From Luteimonas colneyensis (GTDB lineage: Bacteria; Pseudomonadota; Gammaproteobacteria; Xanthomonadales; Xanthomonadaceae), in the NCBI RefSeq assembly GCF_014836665.1, contig NZ_JACSQJ010000001.1:684387-748386 (forward strand): a DNA stretch of 64,000 nucleotides, given 5' to 3'. Made by a program: the position numbers and the translations under genes. This document shows positions 36,081 through 45,876 of the stretch, one piece after another (positions within the stretch are counted from its first letter, which is position 1; each line of letters opens with the position of its first letter). Below the pieces are notes generated by a model, which was not told where the DNA came from, made no database searches, and saw only the letters and a program-made list of their open reading frames with translations.

Positions 36081-36797
36081 ATGAAACCACGCATCCTGCT
36101 CGTGGAGGACGACCCCACCACGGCCGCGTTCCTGAGCGCCGCCGCGGAGGCGCTCCCGGCCAACGTCGACACCGTGGGTTCGCGCGCCGCGGCGCGGGCC
36201 CAGGCGACCAACATCGCCTACGCCCTCTGGCTGGTGGACGCCCACCTGCCCGACGGCGACGGCGCCGGCCTGCTGGCCGAACTGCGCGCCCTTGGCCTCC
36301 AGACGCCGGCCATCGCCCACACCGCAGCGCGCGACGCGGACCTGCACCAGAGCCTGCACCGGGCCGGCTTCGACGCGGTGCTGGTCAAGCCGCTGGCCGC
36401 GGCGGCGCTGCGCGCGGCGCTGGCCGGCGCGATGGCCGGACGCACGCCGCTGCGCGTGGCCGAGGCCGGCCCGGGACAGCCCGGCGAAGGATCCTGCACG
36501 CAGGCCTGGGACGACGACGCCGCGCTGCGTGCGCTCAACGGCGAGCGCGCGCACGTCGACGCGCTGCGCCAGCTGTTCCTGTCCGAGCTGCCGGCGGCGC
36601 ACGGCCAGGTCATGGCATCGGCCCGGAGCGGCCGGAGCGACGCGCTGCGCGATGCCCTGCACCGCCTGCGCGCGAGCTGCGGCTTCGTCGGCGCGGCGCG
36701 GCTGGAAGCAGCGGTGAAAACCCTGCAGGCGGCGCCGGACTCGGATGCGGCCGTGGACGGCTTCGACGCCGCGGCTCAGGAGCTGCTGTCGCCCTGA
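36081..36797 (+). CDS. Response-regulator receiver plus HPt phosphotransfer protein
   Basis: A 238-residue two-domain protein. The receiver has acidic pocket VEDDP, phospho-acceptor Asp in [11 protein letters not shown] and Lys in VLVKPLA (~residues 1-118). The HPt domain (~145-235) has the phosphorylatable His in [13 protein letters not shown]. No output domain is present, so it probably relays phosphate within a phosphorelay. No histidine kinase is adjacent. GGAGG precedes ATG 36081. The 3' end overlaps the convergent recO gene by 22 bp. Confidence 0.85.
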   Translation: MKPRILLVEDDPTTAAFLSAAAEALPANVDTVGSRAAARAQATNIAYALWLVDAHLPDGDGAGLLAELRALGLQTPAIAHTAARDADLHQSLHRAGFDAVLVKPLAAAALRAALAGAMAGRTPLRVAEAGPGQPGEGSCTQAWDDDAALRALNGERAHVDALRQLFLSELPAAHGQVMASARSGRSDALRDALHRLRASCGFVGAARLEAAVKTLQAAPDSDAAVDGFDAAAQELLSP

Positions 36798-37525
36798 GGC
36801 GCCGGACGGGTCATGCGGCCCAGGTCGCCCAGCAGCTGCCAGGACGCCAGCGGCCTGCCGCCCAGGTGCGCCTCGAGCACTTCGCGCAGCACGCGGCGCA
36901 GCCCGCCGAGTTCTTCGGTAGGTGGCGCGATGTCCGCGGCCAGCCCGAGCAGGGCGCGCCCGGTGGCGGTGCGGTCGCGCTCGCCGCCGCGCTCGCCGCG
37001 CACGCGTACCGGGCCATGGCCCGGGTCCAGCCGGTAGCGCGCGGCCGGATCCACCGGGTCGCCGTCGCCCTCGTGGGCGTAGTCGAGGCCGACGCCGATC
37101 GCCTCGAGCAGATCGCGTTCGAAGCGGCGCAGCGTCCACGCCAGCGGTTCGCCCTCGCCCAGGCGCGCGCGCAGCTGGCCGTAGGCGGCGTAGAGCTCGG
37201 GCTGCGGATCCTGGCGTGGCGCCAGCCGCAGCACCAGTTCGCTGGCGTAGAAGCCCGACAGCATCGCCTCGCCCTGCAGGCGCGGTGCGGCGTCGAGGGC
37301 TTCGGCGGTCGCCAAGTGGGCCAGTTCGCCGCGCAGCACGGCGTCGAAGCGGACGTGCTGCATCGGCTGCAGCGCCGCGCGCAGCGCCTGCCGCTTCGGC
37401 CCGCGCACGCCGCGCGCGACCAGCCCGAGCCGACCATGCTCCGCGCACAGCACTTCCACCAGCAGGCTGGTCTCGCGCCAGGCCCGCGCGTGGAGGACGA
37501 AGGCGTGCTCGCCAAGGATCCGCAT
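36776..37525 (-). CDS. recO: DNA repair protein RecO
   Basis: A 249-residue protein with an N-terminal OB-fold ([20 protein letters not shown]) followed by the helical RecO_C domain. It works with RecF and RecR to load RecA on SSB-coated gaps. No Cys4 zinc finger is visible, as in many proteobacteria. ATG 37525 fits the family start ([11 protein letters not shown]). It is downstream of era, as in other gammaproteobacteria, with a REP palindrome in the short gap. Confidence 0.92.
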   Translation of the reverse strand: MRILGEHAFVLHARAWRETSLLVEVLCAEHGRLGLVARGVRGPKRQALRAALQPMQHVRFDAVLRGELAHLATAEALDAAPRLQGEAMLSGFYASELVLRLAPRQDPQPELYAAYGQLRARLGEGEPLAWTLRRFERDLLEAIGVGLDYAHEGDGDPVDPAARYRLDPGHGPVRVRGERGGERDRTATGRALLGLAADIAPPTEELGGLRRVLREVLEAHLGGRPLASWQLLGDLGRMTRPAPQGDSSS

Positions 37526-37534
37526 CACGCCATT

Positions 37535-37551
37535 GTAGGAGCGGCTCCTAC
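37535..37551. repeat. Short REP palindrome GTAGGAGCGGCTCCTAC
   Basis: A perfect dyad, GTAGGAGC-G-GCTCCTAC, in the 22-bp gap between era and recO and overlapping the era stop codon. The head GTAGGAGCGG is that of the REP family in this window. It could also fold in the transcript between the two genes. Confidence 0.65.
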
Positions 37552-38471
37552 TTGTCGTAGCCGAAGCTGCGCAGGGCGGCCTCGTCGTCCGACCAGCCGG
37601 CGCGCACCCGCACCCAGGTTTCGAGGAAGACCTTGCAGCCGAACAGGCGCTCCATGGACAGCCGCGCCTTGCTGCCGATCTCGCGCAGGCGCGCACCGCC
37701 CTTGCCGATCACGATCGCCTTCTGGCCGTCGCGCTCGACCCAGACCACCGCGCCGATGCGCATCATCGGGCCGGACTTCGTCGCCTCCTCGCTGAAGGAC
37801 TCGATCTCGACCGTGGTGGCATACGGCAGCTCGGCGCCGAGCTGGCGCATCAGCTGCTCGCGCAGCAGTTCGGCGGCCAGGAAACGCTGGCTCTTGTCGG
37901 TGATCTCGTCCTCGCCGTAGGCCGGTTCGCCTTCGGGCACCAGCGCCAGCAGCTCGGCCACGAGCGCGTCGAGGCCGGTGCGCTTCAGCGCCGACACGGG
38001 ATGCACGCCGGCGAAGTCGCGGCCCTCGACCACCTGCCGCAGGTAGGGCAGCAGGTTCGCCTTCTCGCGGATGCGGTCGACCTGGTTGACCACCAGCACC
38101 ACCGGCACCTTCGCTTCGCGCAGGGCTTCGTAGGCGAGCGTGTCCTCCTCGTCCCAGCGGCCGGCCTCGACCACCAGCACCGCGGCGTCGACGCCTTCGA
38201 GCGCGCCGCGCGCGGCCCGGTTCATCATCCGGTGCATGGCGGTCGCGGACTGGCTGCGCTCGCCGCGATGGATGCCGGGCGTGTCGACCAGCTGCAGCTG
38301 GCCGCCCGGGAAGGTGGCGATGCCCAGCAGGCGGTGGCGCGTGGTCTGGGGGCGGTTGGACACGATGCTGATCTTGGCGCCGACCAGCGCGTTGACCAGG
38401 GTGGACTTGCCGACATTCGGCCGGCCGACGACGGCGACCGCGCCGCTGCGGCTGGCGGCTGGGGAGTTCAT
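37548..38471 (-). CDS. era: GTPase Era
   Basis: A 307-residue GTPase that binds 16S rRNA and guides 30S maturation. G motifs: GRPNVGKST (G1), the TT effector segment (QTTRHR), DTPGIH (G3) and NQVD (G4). The C-terminal KH domain has [17 protein letters not shown] 38471 overlaps the rnc stop (ATGA), giving the classic rnc-era-recO coupling. Confidence 0.97.
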   Translation of the reverse strand: MNSPAASRSGAVAVVGRPNVGKSTLVNALVGAKISIVSNRPQTTRHRLLGIATFPGGQLQLVDTPGIHRGERSQSATAMHRMMNRAARGALEGVDAAVLVVEAGRWDEEDTLAYEALREAKVPVVLVVNQVDRIREKANLLPYLRQVVEGRDFAGVHPVSALKRTGLDALVAELLALVPEGEPAYGEDEITDKSQRFLAAELLREQLMRQLGAELPYATTVEIESFSEEATKSGPMMRIGAVVWVERDGQKAIVIGKGGARLREIGSKARLSMERLFGCKVFLETWVRVRAGWSDDEAALRSFGYDK

Positions 38472-39148
38472 GGCTTCAGGGGTTCCAGTTGGGTGAGGAT
38501 CGCCGCGGCGGCGTCCTGTTCCGCGGCGCGGCGGGAGCTGCCGCTGCCTTCGGCCTCGAGCGCGGGATCGGACAGCAGGCAGCGCACGTGGAAGGTGCGG
38601 GCGTGCTCCTCGCCGCTCTCCGAGACCAGTTCGTAGGCCGGCAGCGGGCGCTGGCGACCCTGCAGCCATTCCTGCAGCCGGGTCTTGGGATCCTTGCCGA
38701 TGCCACCGGCCGGCAGCGCGGCGAGCTGCGCCTCGAACCACGGCATCACGGCGCTGCGGCAGGCCTCGAAGCCGGCGTCGAGATAGATCGCGCCGACCAC
38801 GGCCTCGAGCGCGTCGGACAGGATCGAATCGCGCCGGTGGCCACCGGACTTCATCTCGCCGGGCCCCAGGGTGATCCGGGCACCGAGGTCCAGGTCGCGC
38901 GCGATCCGCGCCAGCGAGGACTCGCGCACCAGCTCGGCGCGGGCGCGGGTCATCGCGCCCTCGTCGGCCTTCGGCCATCGCAGGTACAGCGCCTCGGCCA
39001 CCACCAACCCCACCAGCGCGTCGCCGAGGAATTCCAGGCGCTCGTTGTGCGGCGCCCCGGCGCTGCGGTGCGTCAGCGCCTGTGCAAGCAGCGCGGGATC
39101 GCGGAACACATGCCCCGCGATGCGCGCATCGGCATCAGTCGACCGCAC
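38468..39148 (-). CDS. rnc: Ribonuclease III
   Basis: A 226-residue double-stranded RNA endonuclease for rRNA and mRNA processing. The signature motif [12 protein letters not shown] and metal-site acidic residues ([15 protein letters not shown]) form the RNase III domain (~5-130). A double-stranded RNA-binding domain follows ([30 protein letters not shown]). Its 5' end overlaps the DUF4845 gene by 14 bp. Confidence 0.97.
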   Translation of the reverse strand: MRSTDADARIAGHVFRDPALLAQALTHRSAGAPHNERLEFLGDALVGLVVAEALYLRWPKADEGAMTRARAELVRESSLARIARDLDLGARITLGPGEMKSGGHRRDSILSDALEAVVGAIYLDAGFEACRSAVMPWFEAQLAALPAGGIGKDPKTRLQEWLQGRQRPLPAYELVSESGEEHARTFHVRCLLSDPALEAEGSGSSRRAAEQDAAAAILTQLEPLKP

Positions 39149-39515
39149 CGGTCCTGGTCAGCATCTGCGTGGACTCGAACTTGCCCACGACGTCGAGGTT
39201 GGCGATCAGCGGCTTGCGGACCTCGTACTTGACGTCCATCTGCCAGCCGGCGCCGACGCGCTTGATCTTGACGTGCTCGGGCTTCACGTTCTCCGAGTAG
39301 CTGATGTACAGCCGGCGGAAGAACAGGTCCTGGATCTTGCGCGGGTCGGTGTTGCCGATGCCCGGCTCGCTGGCCAGGCCCTTCATCGCCGAGCGAACGC
39401 TGTAGTACTCCGAGTACATCGGGAACAGCTTCATGCCGACGTAGGCGAACAGGCCCACGACCGCCAGCACGATGATGAACCCGAGCAGGGTGATGCCGCG
39501 TTGCGAATTCCTCAT
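39135..39515 (-). CDS. DUF4845 protein with pilin-like N-terminus
   Basis: A 126-residue protein with an N-terminal membrane helix of prepilin-like look ([20 protein letters not shown]) and a small periplasmic domain ([20 protein letters not shown]). The family sits between lepB and rnc across gammaproteobacteria and betaproteobacteria. The function is unknown; partnership with signal peptidase or a pseudopilin role are guesses. ATG 39515 is preferred over 39551. Confidence 0.88.
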   Translation of the reverse strand: MRNSQRGITLLGFIIVLAVVGLFAYVGMKLFPMYSEYYSVRSAMKGLASEPGIGNTDPRKIQDLFFRRLYISYSENVKPEHVKIKRVGAGWQMDVKYEVRKPLIANLDVVGKFESTQMLTRTGAVD

Positions 39516-39578
39516 TGCCCTCTCCCCTCGATCCCCGATGCGGTTGGTCATTGTGGCGCCAGGCCCCTCCCGGCGTGG

Positions 39579-40373
39579 TTACAGGCGCGTGCCGATGCGG
39601 TCGAAGTCGACGCCGCCGGCGGCGCTGTCGAAGTTCATCCACACCAGGAACGCCTTGCCGCGCAGCTGCGTCTCCGGCAGCGTGCCCCAGAAGCGGCTGT
39701 CGTCGCTTCTATCACGATTGTCGCCCATGACGAAATACTCGCCTTCGGGCACCGTCCACTCGCCCACGCCGTGGTGCGCGAACAGCGGGCTGTCGATCTC
39801 GAGCACCTCGTGGCGGCCGTCGCCGCCGAGGTCCTCGGCCAGCAGGCTGGCGCCGGTCATGTCCTCGCCGCGGCCCTTGCCGACGTAGGCGCCGATCGGC
39901 TGGTACGCCGAGGCTTCGCCGTTCACGTACAGCACGTTGTCGCGGTAGGCGATGCGGTCGCCGGGCAGGCCGACCACGCGCTTGATCCAGTCCTGGTCCG
40001 GGTGCGCCGGCGGGCGGAACACCACCACGTCGCCACGCTCGGGCAGGCCGATCGCGACCACCTTCCTGTTGTTGACCGGCAGGCGCAGGCCGTAGGCGAA
40101 CTTGTTGACCAGGATGAAGTCGCCGATCAGCAGCGTCGGCATCATCGAGCTCGAGGGAATCCGGAAGGGCTCGGCCACGAAGCTGCGCAGCACCAGCACC
40201 ACCGCCAGGATCGGGAAGAAGGCGCGGGCATAGTCCACCACCACCGGCTCGCGGTCCTCGTCGAGCAGGCCCGCGCGCGCCTTGCGCGCCTTGGCGAAGA
40301 ACAGCCGGTCGAGCAGCCAGACGAGGCCGGAGGCGAAGGTCAGGATGACCAGGCCGAGTTCGAACCACTTCAT
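39579..40373 (-). CDS. lepB: Signal peptidase I
   Basis: A 264-residue inner-membrane protease that removes Sec and Tat signal peptides. Two N-terminal membrane segments (~3-21 and ~52-68) are followed by box B with catalytic Ser76 (IPSSSMMPTL) and box D with Lys131 (DWIKRVVGLPGDRI). Box E is GEYFVMGDNRDRSDDSRFWG. It is translated downstream of lepA in the usual lepA-lepB order. Confidence 0.97.
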   Translation of the reverse strand: MKWFELGLVILTFASGLVWLLDRLFFAKARKARAGLLDEDREPVVVDYARAFFPILAVVLVLRSFVAEPFRIPSSSMMPTLLIGDFILVNKFAYGLRLPVNNRKVVAIGLPERGDVVVFRPPAHPDQDWIKRVVGLPGDRIAYRDNVLYVNGEASAYQPIGAYVGKGRGEDMTGASLLAEDLGGDGRHEVLEIDSPLFAHHGVGEWTVPEGEYFVMGDNRDRSDDSRFWGTLPETQLRGKAFLVWMNFDSAAGGVDFDRIGTRL

Positions 40374-40410
40374 GCGCGCACCCCGTCCGCGGCGGACCCG
40401 TGGGCCGCCG

Positions 40411-42219
40411 TCACTTGTTGTCCACCTGGAGCACCGCGAGGAAGGCTTCCTGCGGGATCTCGACGCGCCCGACCTGCTTCATGCGCTTCTTGCCTTCCTT
40501 CTGCTTTTCCAGGAGCTTCTTCTTGCGGCTGATGTCGCCACCGTAGCACTTGGCCAGCACGTTCTTGCGCAGCGCCTTGACCGAGCTGCGGGCGATGATC
40601 TGCGAACCGATGGCGGCCTGGATCGCGACGTCGAACTGCTGACGCGGGATCAGGTCTTTCATCTTTTCGGTCAGGTCGCGGCCGCGACGATCGGCGTGGC
40701 TGCGGTGGACGATGATCGACAGCGCGTCGACCTTGTCGCCGTTGATCAGCGTGTCCACGCGCACGAACGGGCCGGCCTCGAAGCGCACGAAGTGGTAGTC
40801 CAGCGAGGCATAGCCGCGGCTCACCGACTTCAGGCGGTCGAAGAAGTCCAGCACGACTTCCGCCATCGGCAGCTCGTAGCTGACCTGCACCTGGCTGCCG
40901 AGGTAGTTGATGCCCACCTGGCTGCCGCGCTTCTCCTCGCACAGCGTGATCACGTTGCCGACGTAGTCCGGCGGCGTGAGGATGTTGGCGCGGATGATCG
41001 GCTCGCGGATCTCGTCGATGGTGTTGACCGGCGGCAGCTTGGCCGGGTTGTCCAGCGGCCGCACTTCGCCGTCGGTCATCAGGATCTCGTAGATGACGGT
41101 CGGCGCGGTGCTGATCAGGTTGAGGTCGTACTCGCGCTCCAGGCGCTCCTGCACGATCTCCATGTGCAGCATGCCGAGGAAGCCGCAGCGGAAACCGAAG
41201 CCCATGGCCTCCGAGCTTTCCGGCTCGAAGCGCAGCGCGGCGTCGTTGAGGCGCAGCTTCTCCAGCGCCTCGCGCAGGTCCGGGTAGTCGTCGGCGTCGA
41301 CCGGGAACAGGCCCGAGAACACGCGCGGCTGCATTTCCTGGAAGCCCGGGAGCGGATGCGGGGCGGGATCGCCGGCGAGCGTGAGCGTGTCGCCCACCGG
41401 CGCGCCGTGCACGTCCTTGATCGAGGCGTTGATCCAGCCCACCTCACCCGCGCGCAGCGACGGCGTCTCCTTGCGTTTGGGCGTGAACACGCCGACCTTG
41501 TCGACCTGGTGGGTGCGGCCGGTGGACATGACCAGCATCTTCGCGCCGGCCTTGAGTTCGCCCTGCATCACGCGCACCAGCGACACCACGCCCAGGTAGT
41601 TGTCGAACCAGGAGTCGATGATCAGCGCCTGCAGCTTGTCGGTGTCGCGCGGCTGCGGCGGCGGGATGCGGTGGACGATGGCCTCCAGCACCTCTTCCAC
41701 ATTCAGGCCGGTCTTGGCGCTGACCGCCACCGCGTCGCTGGCGTCGATGCCGATCACGGCCTCGATCTCGGCCTTGGCGCGCTCGATGTCGGCCGTAGGC
41801 AGGTCGATCTTGTTGAGCACCGGCACCACTTCCAGGCCCTGCTCCACCGCGGTGTAGCAGTTGGCGACCGACTGCGCCTCCACGCCCTGGGCGGCGTCGA
41901 CCACCAGCAGCGCGCCCTCGCAGGCGGCCAGCGAGCGGCTGACCTCGTAGGAGAAGTCGACGTGGCCGGGGGTGTCGATGAAATTGAGGTGGTAGGTCTC
42001 GCCGTTGCGGGCCGTGTACGGCACCGACACCGACTGCGCCTTGATGGTGATGCCGCGCTCGCGCTCGATCGGGTTGTTGTCGAGGACCTGCGCTTCCATC
42101 TCGCGCGCGGTCAGGCCGCCGCAGAGCTGGATGATGCGGTCGGCCAGCGTCGACTTGCCGTGGTCGACGTGGGCGATGATGGAGAAGTTGCGGATGTTCC
42201 GCATTGATTCGGGAGGCAT
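40411..42219 (-). CDS. lepA: Elongation factor 4 (LepA)
   Basis: A 602-residue translational GTPase with [13 protein letters not shown] (G1), [16 protein letters not shown] and NKIDLP, followed by EF-G-like domains and the LepA-specific C-terminal domain. It assists ribosome biogenesis and back-translocation under stress. Start ATG 42219 ([12 protein letters not shown]) matches the short extra N-terminus of xanthomonad LepA. ATG 42204 is the alternative. A REP pair separates it from mucD. Confidence 0.97.
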   Translation of the reverse strand: MPPESMRNIRNFSIIAHVDHGKSTLADRIIQLCGGLTAREMEAQVLDNNPIERERGITIKAQSVSVPYTARNGETYHLNFIDTPGHVDFSYEVSRSLAACEGALLVVDAAQGVEAQSVANCYTAVEQGLEVVPVLNKIDLPTADIERAKAEIEAVIGIDASDAVAVSAKTGLNVEEVLEAIVHRIPPPQPRDTDKLQALIIDSWFDNYLGVVSLVRVMQGELKAGAKMLVMSTGRTHQVDKVGVFTPKRKETPSLRAGEVGWINASIKDVHGAPVGDTLTLAGDPAPHPLPGFQEMQPRVFSGLFPVDADDYPDLREALEKLRLNDAALRFEPESSEAMGFGFRCGFLGMLHMEIVQERLEREYDLNLISTAPTVIYEILMTDGEVRPLDNPAKLPPVNTIDEIREPIIRANILTPPDYVGNVITLCEEKRGSQVGINYLGSQVQVSYELPMAEVVLDFFDRLKSVSRGYASLDYHFVRFEAGPFVRVDTLINGDKVDALSIIVHRSHADRRGRDLTEKMKDLIPRQQFDVAIQAAIGSQIIARSSVKALRKNVLAKCYGGDISRKKKLLEKQKEGKKRMKQVGRVEIPQEAFLAVLQVDNK

Positions 42220-42321
42220 GGGCGGCAGTCTGGGGCCCCGTGTCGGGGCTGGGCGATCGAACGGGATATTGTCGCACAGCCCGGGGGAGCCGCCGTGCCG
42301 GCGCGTGGGCCCGCCCCCGCC

Positions 42322-42377
42322 GCAGGAGCAGCCATGGCTGCGACCCGGACCGTCTGTCGCAGTTATGGCGCTCCTAC
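42322..42377. repeat. REP pair (BIME-like) between lepA and mucD
   Basis: GCAGGAGCAGCCATGGCTGC then GAC (42322-42344), and 12 bp later the inverted GTCGCAGTTATGGCGCTCC then TAC (42356-42377). Both carry the family head GTAGGAGC/GCAGGAGC and tail GCGAC. Together with a nearby upstream segment the pair fills the 187-bp gap. Confidence 0.78.
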
Positions 42378-42406
42378 GGGAGAAGGGGGGGCGGCCGGAA
42401 CGAAGC

Positions 42407-43912
42407 CTACTTCGACTCGTTCCTCGGCGTCACCGCGATGAACTGGGTGCCGCCGCTGCGGTTGCGCACCAGCAGCATCACCGTCTCGCCAGCCTTGGCC
42501 TTGCCCAGCTCGCGGTCGAGCTCGGCCGGCGTGGCGACGTTGACGCGCCCCACCTGCAGGATCACGTCGCCCGGCTGGATGCCGGCGCTGCGCGCGGCCA
42601 GGCCCTCGACCCGGGCCACGGCCACGCCCTCGTCCGGCCCGAGATCCAGGCGTCGGCGCTGCTCGGCGCCAAGTTCGCTGCCGACGATGCCCAGCGGATT
42701 GCTCTGCTTCGCCGCCGGCGCACCCGCGCCCGGACGCTGCGGACCCGCGGCGATGCCCTCGTCGAGTTCGGTCAGGGTCACGGTGAGGTCGCGGGTGCGG
42801 CCCTCGCGCCAGACCTTCACGGCCACGCGGCTGCCCGGCGCCTTGGCGCCGATCATCGGCGGCAGGTCGCTGGACTGGTTGATGCGCACGCCGTCGACCT
42901 CTCGGATCACGTCGCCGCGCTCGATGCCAGCCCTGGCCGCCGCGCCGCCCGCGATGACGTCGGCCACCAGCGCACCGCGGGTGTCCGGTAGGCCCAGGCC
43001 CTTGGCGGCCTCGGGGCGGATCTCCTGCACCTGCACGCCCATCTGGCCGCGGCGCACCTGGCCGGTGGCCTTGAGCTGGTCGGCGACGTTCATGACCACG
43101 TCGATCGGGATCGCGAAGCTCACGCCCATGTAGCCGCCGGAGTTGGAGAAGATCTGCGAATTGATGCCGATCACTTCGCCGCTGGTGTTCAGCAGCGGAC
43201 CGCCGGAATTGCCGCGGTTGATGGCGACGTCGGTCTGGATGAAGGGCACGTAGCGCTGGTTGGCGTAGTGGTTGGCGCGCCCCACGGCGCTGACGATGCC
43301 GGCGGTGACCGACTGGTCGAAGCCGAAGGGCGAACCGATGGCGACCGCCCACTGCCCCGGCTTCACGTCGGCGGCCTTGCCGGCGCGCAGGAACGGCAGC
43401 CCGCTGGCGTCCACCTTGAGCAGGGCGACGTCGGACTGTTCGTCGCTGCCCACCACTTCGGCGTCGAAGCCGCGACGGTCGGGCAGGGTCACGCGCACGG
43501 TGGTGGCGCCGTCGACGACGTGGTGGTTGGTGATCACGTAGCCATCGGCCGAGATGAGGAAACCGCTGCCCATCGACAGGCCGCCGCGGCCGCCGGGATC
43601 CTGGGGCATGCCGGGGAACGGCGAGCCGGGGCCGAAGAATCGGCGGAAGAACTCGGGCATGTCGTCGGGCAGCTGCTGCTGCGCCTGGCGGGTGTCACGC
43701 GACCCGACGATGACCTCGATGTTCACCACGGCCGGGGCGACCCGGTCGACCAGCCGCGTGAAATCGGGCAGCCCGGTGACCAGCGGCGCCGCGGGGGGCG
43801 CGCTGGCGGCCTGGGCCTGCGGGGACTGGGCGGTGGCGGCGGGAAACACGACCGCGGCGGTGCCGGCCGCGGTGAGGGCGACCAGGGCGAAGGCGAAGAC
43901 GGGAGATTTCAT
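42407..43912 (-). CDS. mucD: Periplasmic serine protease MucD/DegP (HtrA)
   Basis: A 501-residue protein with a signal peptide ([20 protein letters not shown]), a trypsin-like domain with triad His131 (TNHHVV), Asp161 (SDVALL) and Ser236 (GNSGGPL), and two PDZ domains. It degrades or refolds misfolded envelope proteins and limits sigma-E signalling. ATG 43912 gives the signal peptide. It follows rseA by 52 bp in the rpoE-rseA-mucD order. Confidence 0.95.
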   Translation of the reverse strand: MKSPVFAFALVALTAAGTAAVVFPAATAQSPQAQAASAPPAAPLVTGLPDFTRLVDRVAPAVVNIEVIVGSRDTRQAQQQLPDDMPEFFRRFFGPGSPFPGMPQDPGGRGGLSMGSGFLISADGYVITNHHVVDGATTVRVTLPDRRGFDAEVVGSDEQSDVALLKVDASGLPFLRAGKAADVKPGQWAVAIGSPFGFDQSVTAGIVSAVGRANHYANQRYVPFIQTDVAINRGNSGGPLLNTSGEVIGINSQIFSNSGGYMGVSFAIPIDVVMNVADQLKATGQVRRGQMGVQVQEIRPEAAKGLGLPDTRGALVADVIAGGAAARAGIERGDVIREVDGVRINQSSDLPPMIGAKAPGSRVAVKVWREGRTRDLTVTLTELDEGIAAGPQRPGAGAPAAKQSNPLGIVGSELGAEQRRRLDLGPDEGVAVARVEGLAARSAGIQPGDVILQVGRVNVATPAELDRELGKAKAGETVMLLVRNRSGGTQFIAVTPRNESK

Positions 43913-43964
43913 CAAGTCGGTAACCTCGACGATAGGATCGAAAGAGAAGGGTCTGCAGGCGGGA

Positions 43965-45059
43965 TCAGTCGCCGGAAGGCTGGGCGGTCGCGGCTTCGGC
44001 CGCGGCTTCGTCCGCGGCCTCGTGCGCGGAGCCGCGCGGCACGTCCGGGCGGGGCGCGGCCTGCGCCGGGAACGCGGCGTGCGATCCATCCAGGCGTGGC
44101 TGGAACGGCGCGAAGGCCTCCGCCTGCTGCGGCAGCCCGTAGCCGGCGGCGAAGGGCTGGGAACGCGACAGGCCCGGCAACACGGCGCGCGGCCAGGGAC
44201 GCGCCACCGCGGCCGGCCCACCGAACAGCGCATCGCCACCACTGTCCGTGCCGGCCCGGGACAGGCCGGCCAGCGCCTGGAGACCGCTCCCGGGCGTGAC
44301 CGTCGCAGGCATCGACGCAGCCGGGATCACCGGCCGCGGCACCGCGGCGGCCGCGGTGCGCACAGGGGCATCCACGCGATCGGTCCGCCGCAGGGCGGCA
44401 CGCTGGGACTGGCTGCGGGTGCCGCTGCGCTGGGCGGCACGCCGCGGCACTTCGGCCACGGCAATCGCCACCGGAGCCGCCGCGGCCAGCAGCGCGGGCG
44501 CGTCACCGGACCGGGCCGGTGCCGGTGCCGGCTCCGGTGCCACGGCCAGCGCGACCTCGCCGGCATCCGCCGGCACGCGCGGCGCCGCGTCGACCATCGC
44601 CGGTGCCAGACGCGCATCGTCCGTCGCCTCGACCATTGCAGGTGCCTGGGCATACGGCATCTGGCGGGCCATGAACAGCGCCACCAGCGCCACCGAAGCG
44701 GCCAGCGCGCCGCCGCCCCAGCGCAGCAGCCGGTGCGACCGGTGCGGCGCGGTAACCGGCGCCGCGGCCGTCGCGACGGCGTCGGCAGCGGGTGCCGCGA
44801 TCGCCTCCGCCACCCGCTTCGAGAAGTCCGCCGGCAGCAGCGCGTGGCCGCCGCCGCGCAGCACGTCGCCGCAGACCTGCCAGCGCTCCCAGCATGCCGC
44901 CAGCTCGGCGTCGTGCTGGAGCCGGCGCAGCATGAAGCGCGCCTGGTCGGGCGACAGCTCGCCATCCAGCATCGCCGACAGCTGCCGGCGGTTGTGGGCG
45001 TACAGCCTGTCGGGTTCGGGCTGGAATTCGATGTCGATGTCGTCGTTGGGGTGGCTCAT
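43965..45059 (-). CDS. rseA: Anti-sigma-E factor RseA/MucA family
   Basis: A 364-residue protein. The N-terminal cytosolic RseA domain (NRRQLSAMLDGELSPDQARF, AACWERWQVCGDVLRG) would bind RpoE. One membrane helix lies at ~residues 112-132 (WGGGALAASVALVALFMA), then a long Ala/Pro-rich periplasmic part, longer than in E. coli RseA (216 residues). Regulated cleavage would release RpoE. No rseB gene lies between this gene and mucD. It starts 7 bp after the rpoE stop. Confidence 0.9.
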   Translation of the reverse strand: MSHPNDDIDIEFQPEPDRLYAHNRRQLSAMLDGELSPDQARFMLRRLQHDAELAACWERWQVCGDVLRGGGHALLPADFSKRVAEAIAAPAADAVATAAAPVTAPHRSHRLLRWGGGALAASVALVALFMARQMPYAQAPAMVEATDDARLAPAMVDAAPRVPADAGEVALAVAPEPAPAPARSGDAPALLAAAAPVAIAVAEVPRRAAQRSGTRSQSQRAALRRTDRVDAPVRTAAAAVPRPVIPAASMPATVTPGSGLQALAGLSRAGTDSGGDALFGGPAAVARPWPRAVLPGLSRSQPFAAGYGLPQQAEAFAPFQPRLDGSHAAFPAQAAPRPDVPRGSAHEAADEAAAEAATAQPSGD

Positions 45060-45066
45060 CTCGTAC

Positions 45067-45681
45067 TCATCGCGCCGCGCGTTCGGGCGCGGCCTCGTTG
45101 TCCATCAGCGGCTTGAGCTCGACGTCGATCGCCTCGCGGGCCCGGAAGATCCGGGAGCGGACGGTGCCGATCGGGCAGTCCATGCGCGCGGCGATCTCCT
45201 CGTAGCTCAGCCCTTCGACCTCGCGCAGCGTGATCGCCGTGCGCAGCTCCTCGGGCAGGGCTTGGACCGCGCGCAGCACCGTTTGTTCCATCTGCTGGCG
45301 CATCAGCTCGCGTTCCGGCGTGTCGTGGTCGCGCAGGCCGGTGGCGACGTCGAAGTGCTCGGCGTCGTCGGGATCGATGTCGTCGGTCGGCGGACGGCGG
45401 TTGCTGGCCACGAGGTGGTTCTTGGCGGTGTTGACCGCGATCCGGTGCAGCCAGGTGTAGAACTGCGCGTCGCCGCGGAAGTTGCCGATCGCCCGGTACG
45501 CGCGGATGAAGGTCTCCTGCGCGACGTCCTGGCACTCGCTCCAGTCGCGGACGTAGCGGCCCACCAGCGCGGCGACACGGTGCTGGTACTTGCGCACCAG
45601 CAGGTCGAACGCAGCCATGTCGCCGCGCTGCACGCGGCGCACGAGGTCCTGGTCAAGCTGGCTGCTGTCGATCTCGACCAT
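45067..45681 (-). CDS. rpoE: RNA polymerase sigma factor RpoE (AlgU type)
   Basis: A 204-residue ECF sigma factor with region 2 (YQHRVAALVGRYVRDWSECQ, DVAQETFIRAYRAI, FYTWLHRIAVNTAKNHLV) and region 4 (LPEELRTAITLREVEGLSYE, PIGTVRSRIFRAREAI). It directs the envelope-stress regulon. ATG 45681 with AGGAGAG upstream is preferred to the upstream in-frame ATG. The sigma-E-like promoter at 45721-45748 indicates autoregulation. Confidence 0.96.
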   Translation of the reverse strand: MVEIDSSQLDQDLVRRVQRGDMAAFDLLVRKYQHRVAALVGRYVRDWSECQDVAQETFIRAYRAIGNFRGDAQFYTWLHRIAVNTAKNHLVASNRRPPTDDIDPDDAEHFDVATGLRDHDTPERELMRQQMEQTVLRAVQALPEELRTAITLREVEGLSYEEIAARMDCPIGTVRSRIFRAREAIDVELKPLMDNEAAPERAAR

Positions 45682-45720
45682 GGGCCGGCACTCTCCTGGG
45701 AACCGGCCCTGGGACCGGAT

Positions 45721-45748
45721 GTGACCTTCACGCAGGCGGAAAGTTCCG
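45721..45748 (-). promoter_or_regulatory. Sigma-E-type promoter of rpoE
   Basis: On the minus strand GGAACTT (-35, 45748-45742), 16 bp and TCACA (-10, 45725-45721) match the GAACTT-N16-TCNNA pattern of RpoE/AlgU promoters. The start site would fall about 30 bp before the rpoE ATG (45681). Autoregulation of rpoE operons is established in related bacteria; here it is inferred from the match. Confidence 0.75.
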
Positions 45749-45876
45749 CCCTGCACGATGATCTGGGGCCGGGTTCAGCCTCCCGCAAGCCGCCGCCCCG
45801 CCCTGGCGCCGATTTGACGGCGGCGAAAGGGACTCTGGATCATAGGCAGTTCCCATACCCGCACGGATGGTTCCGC

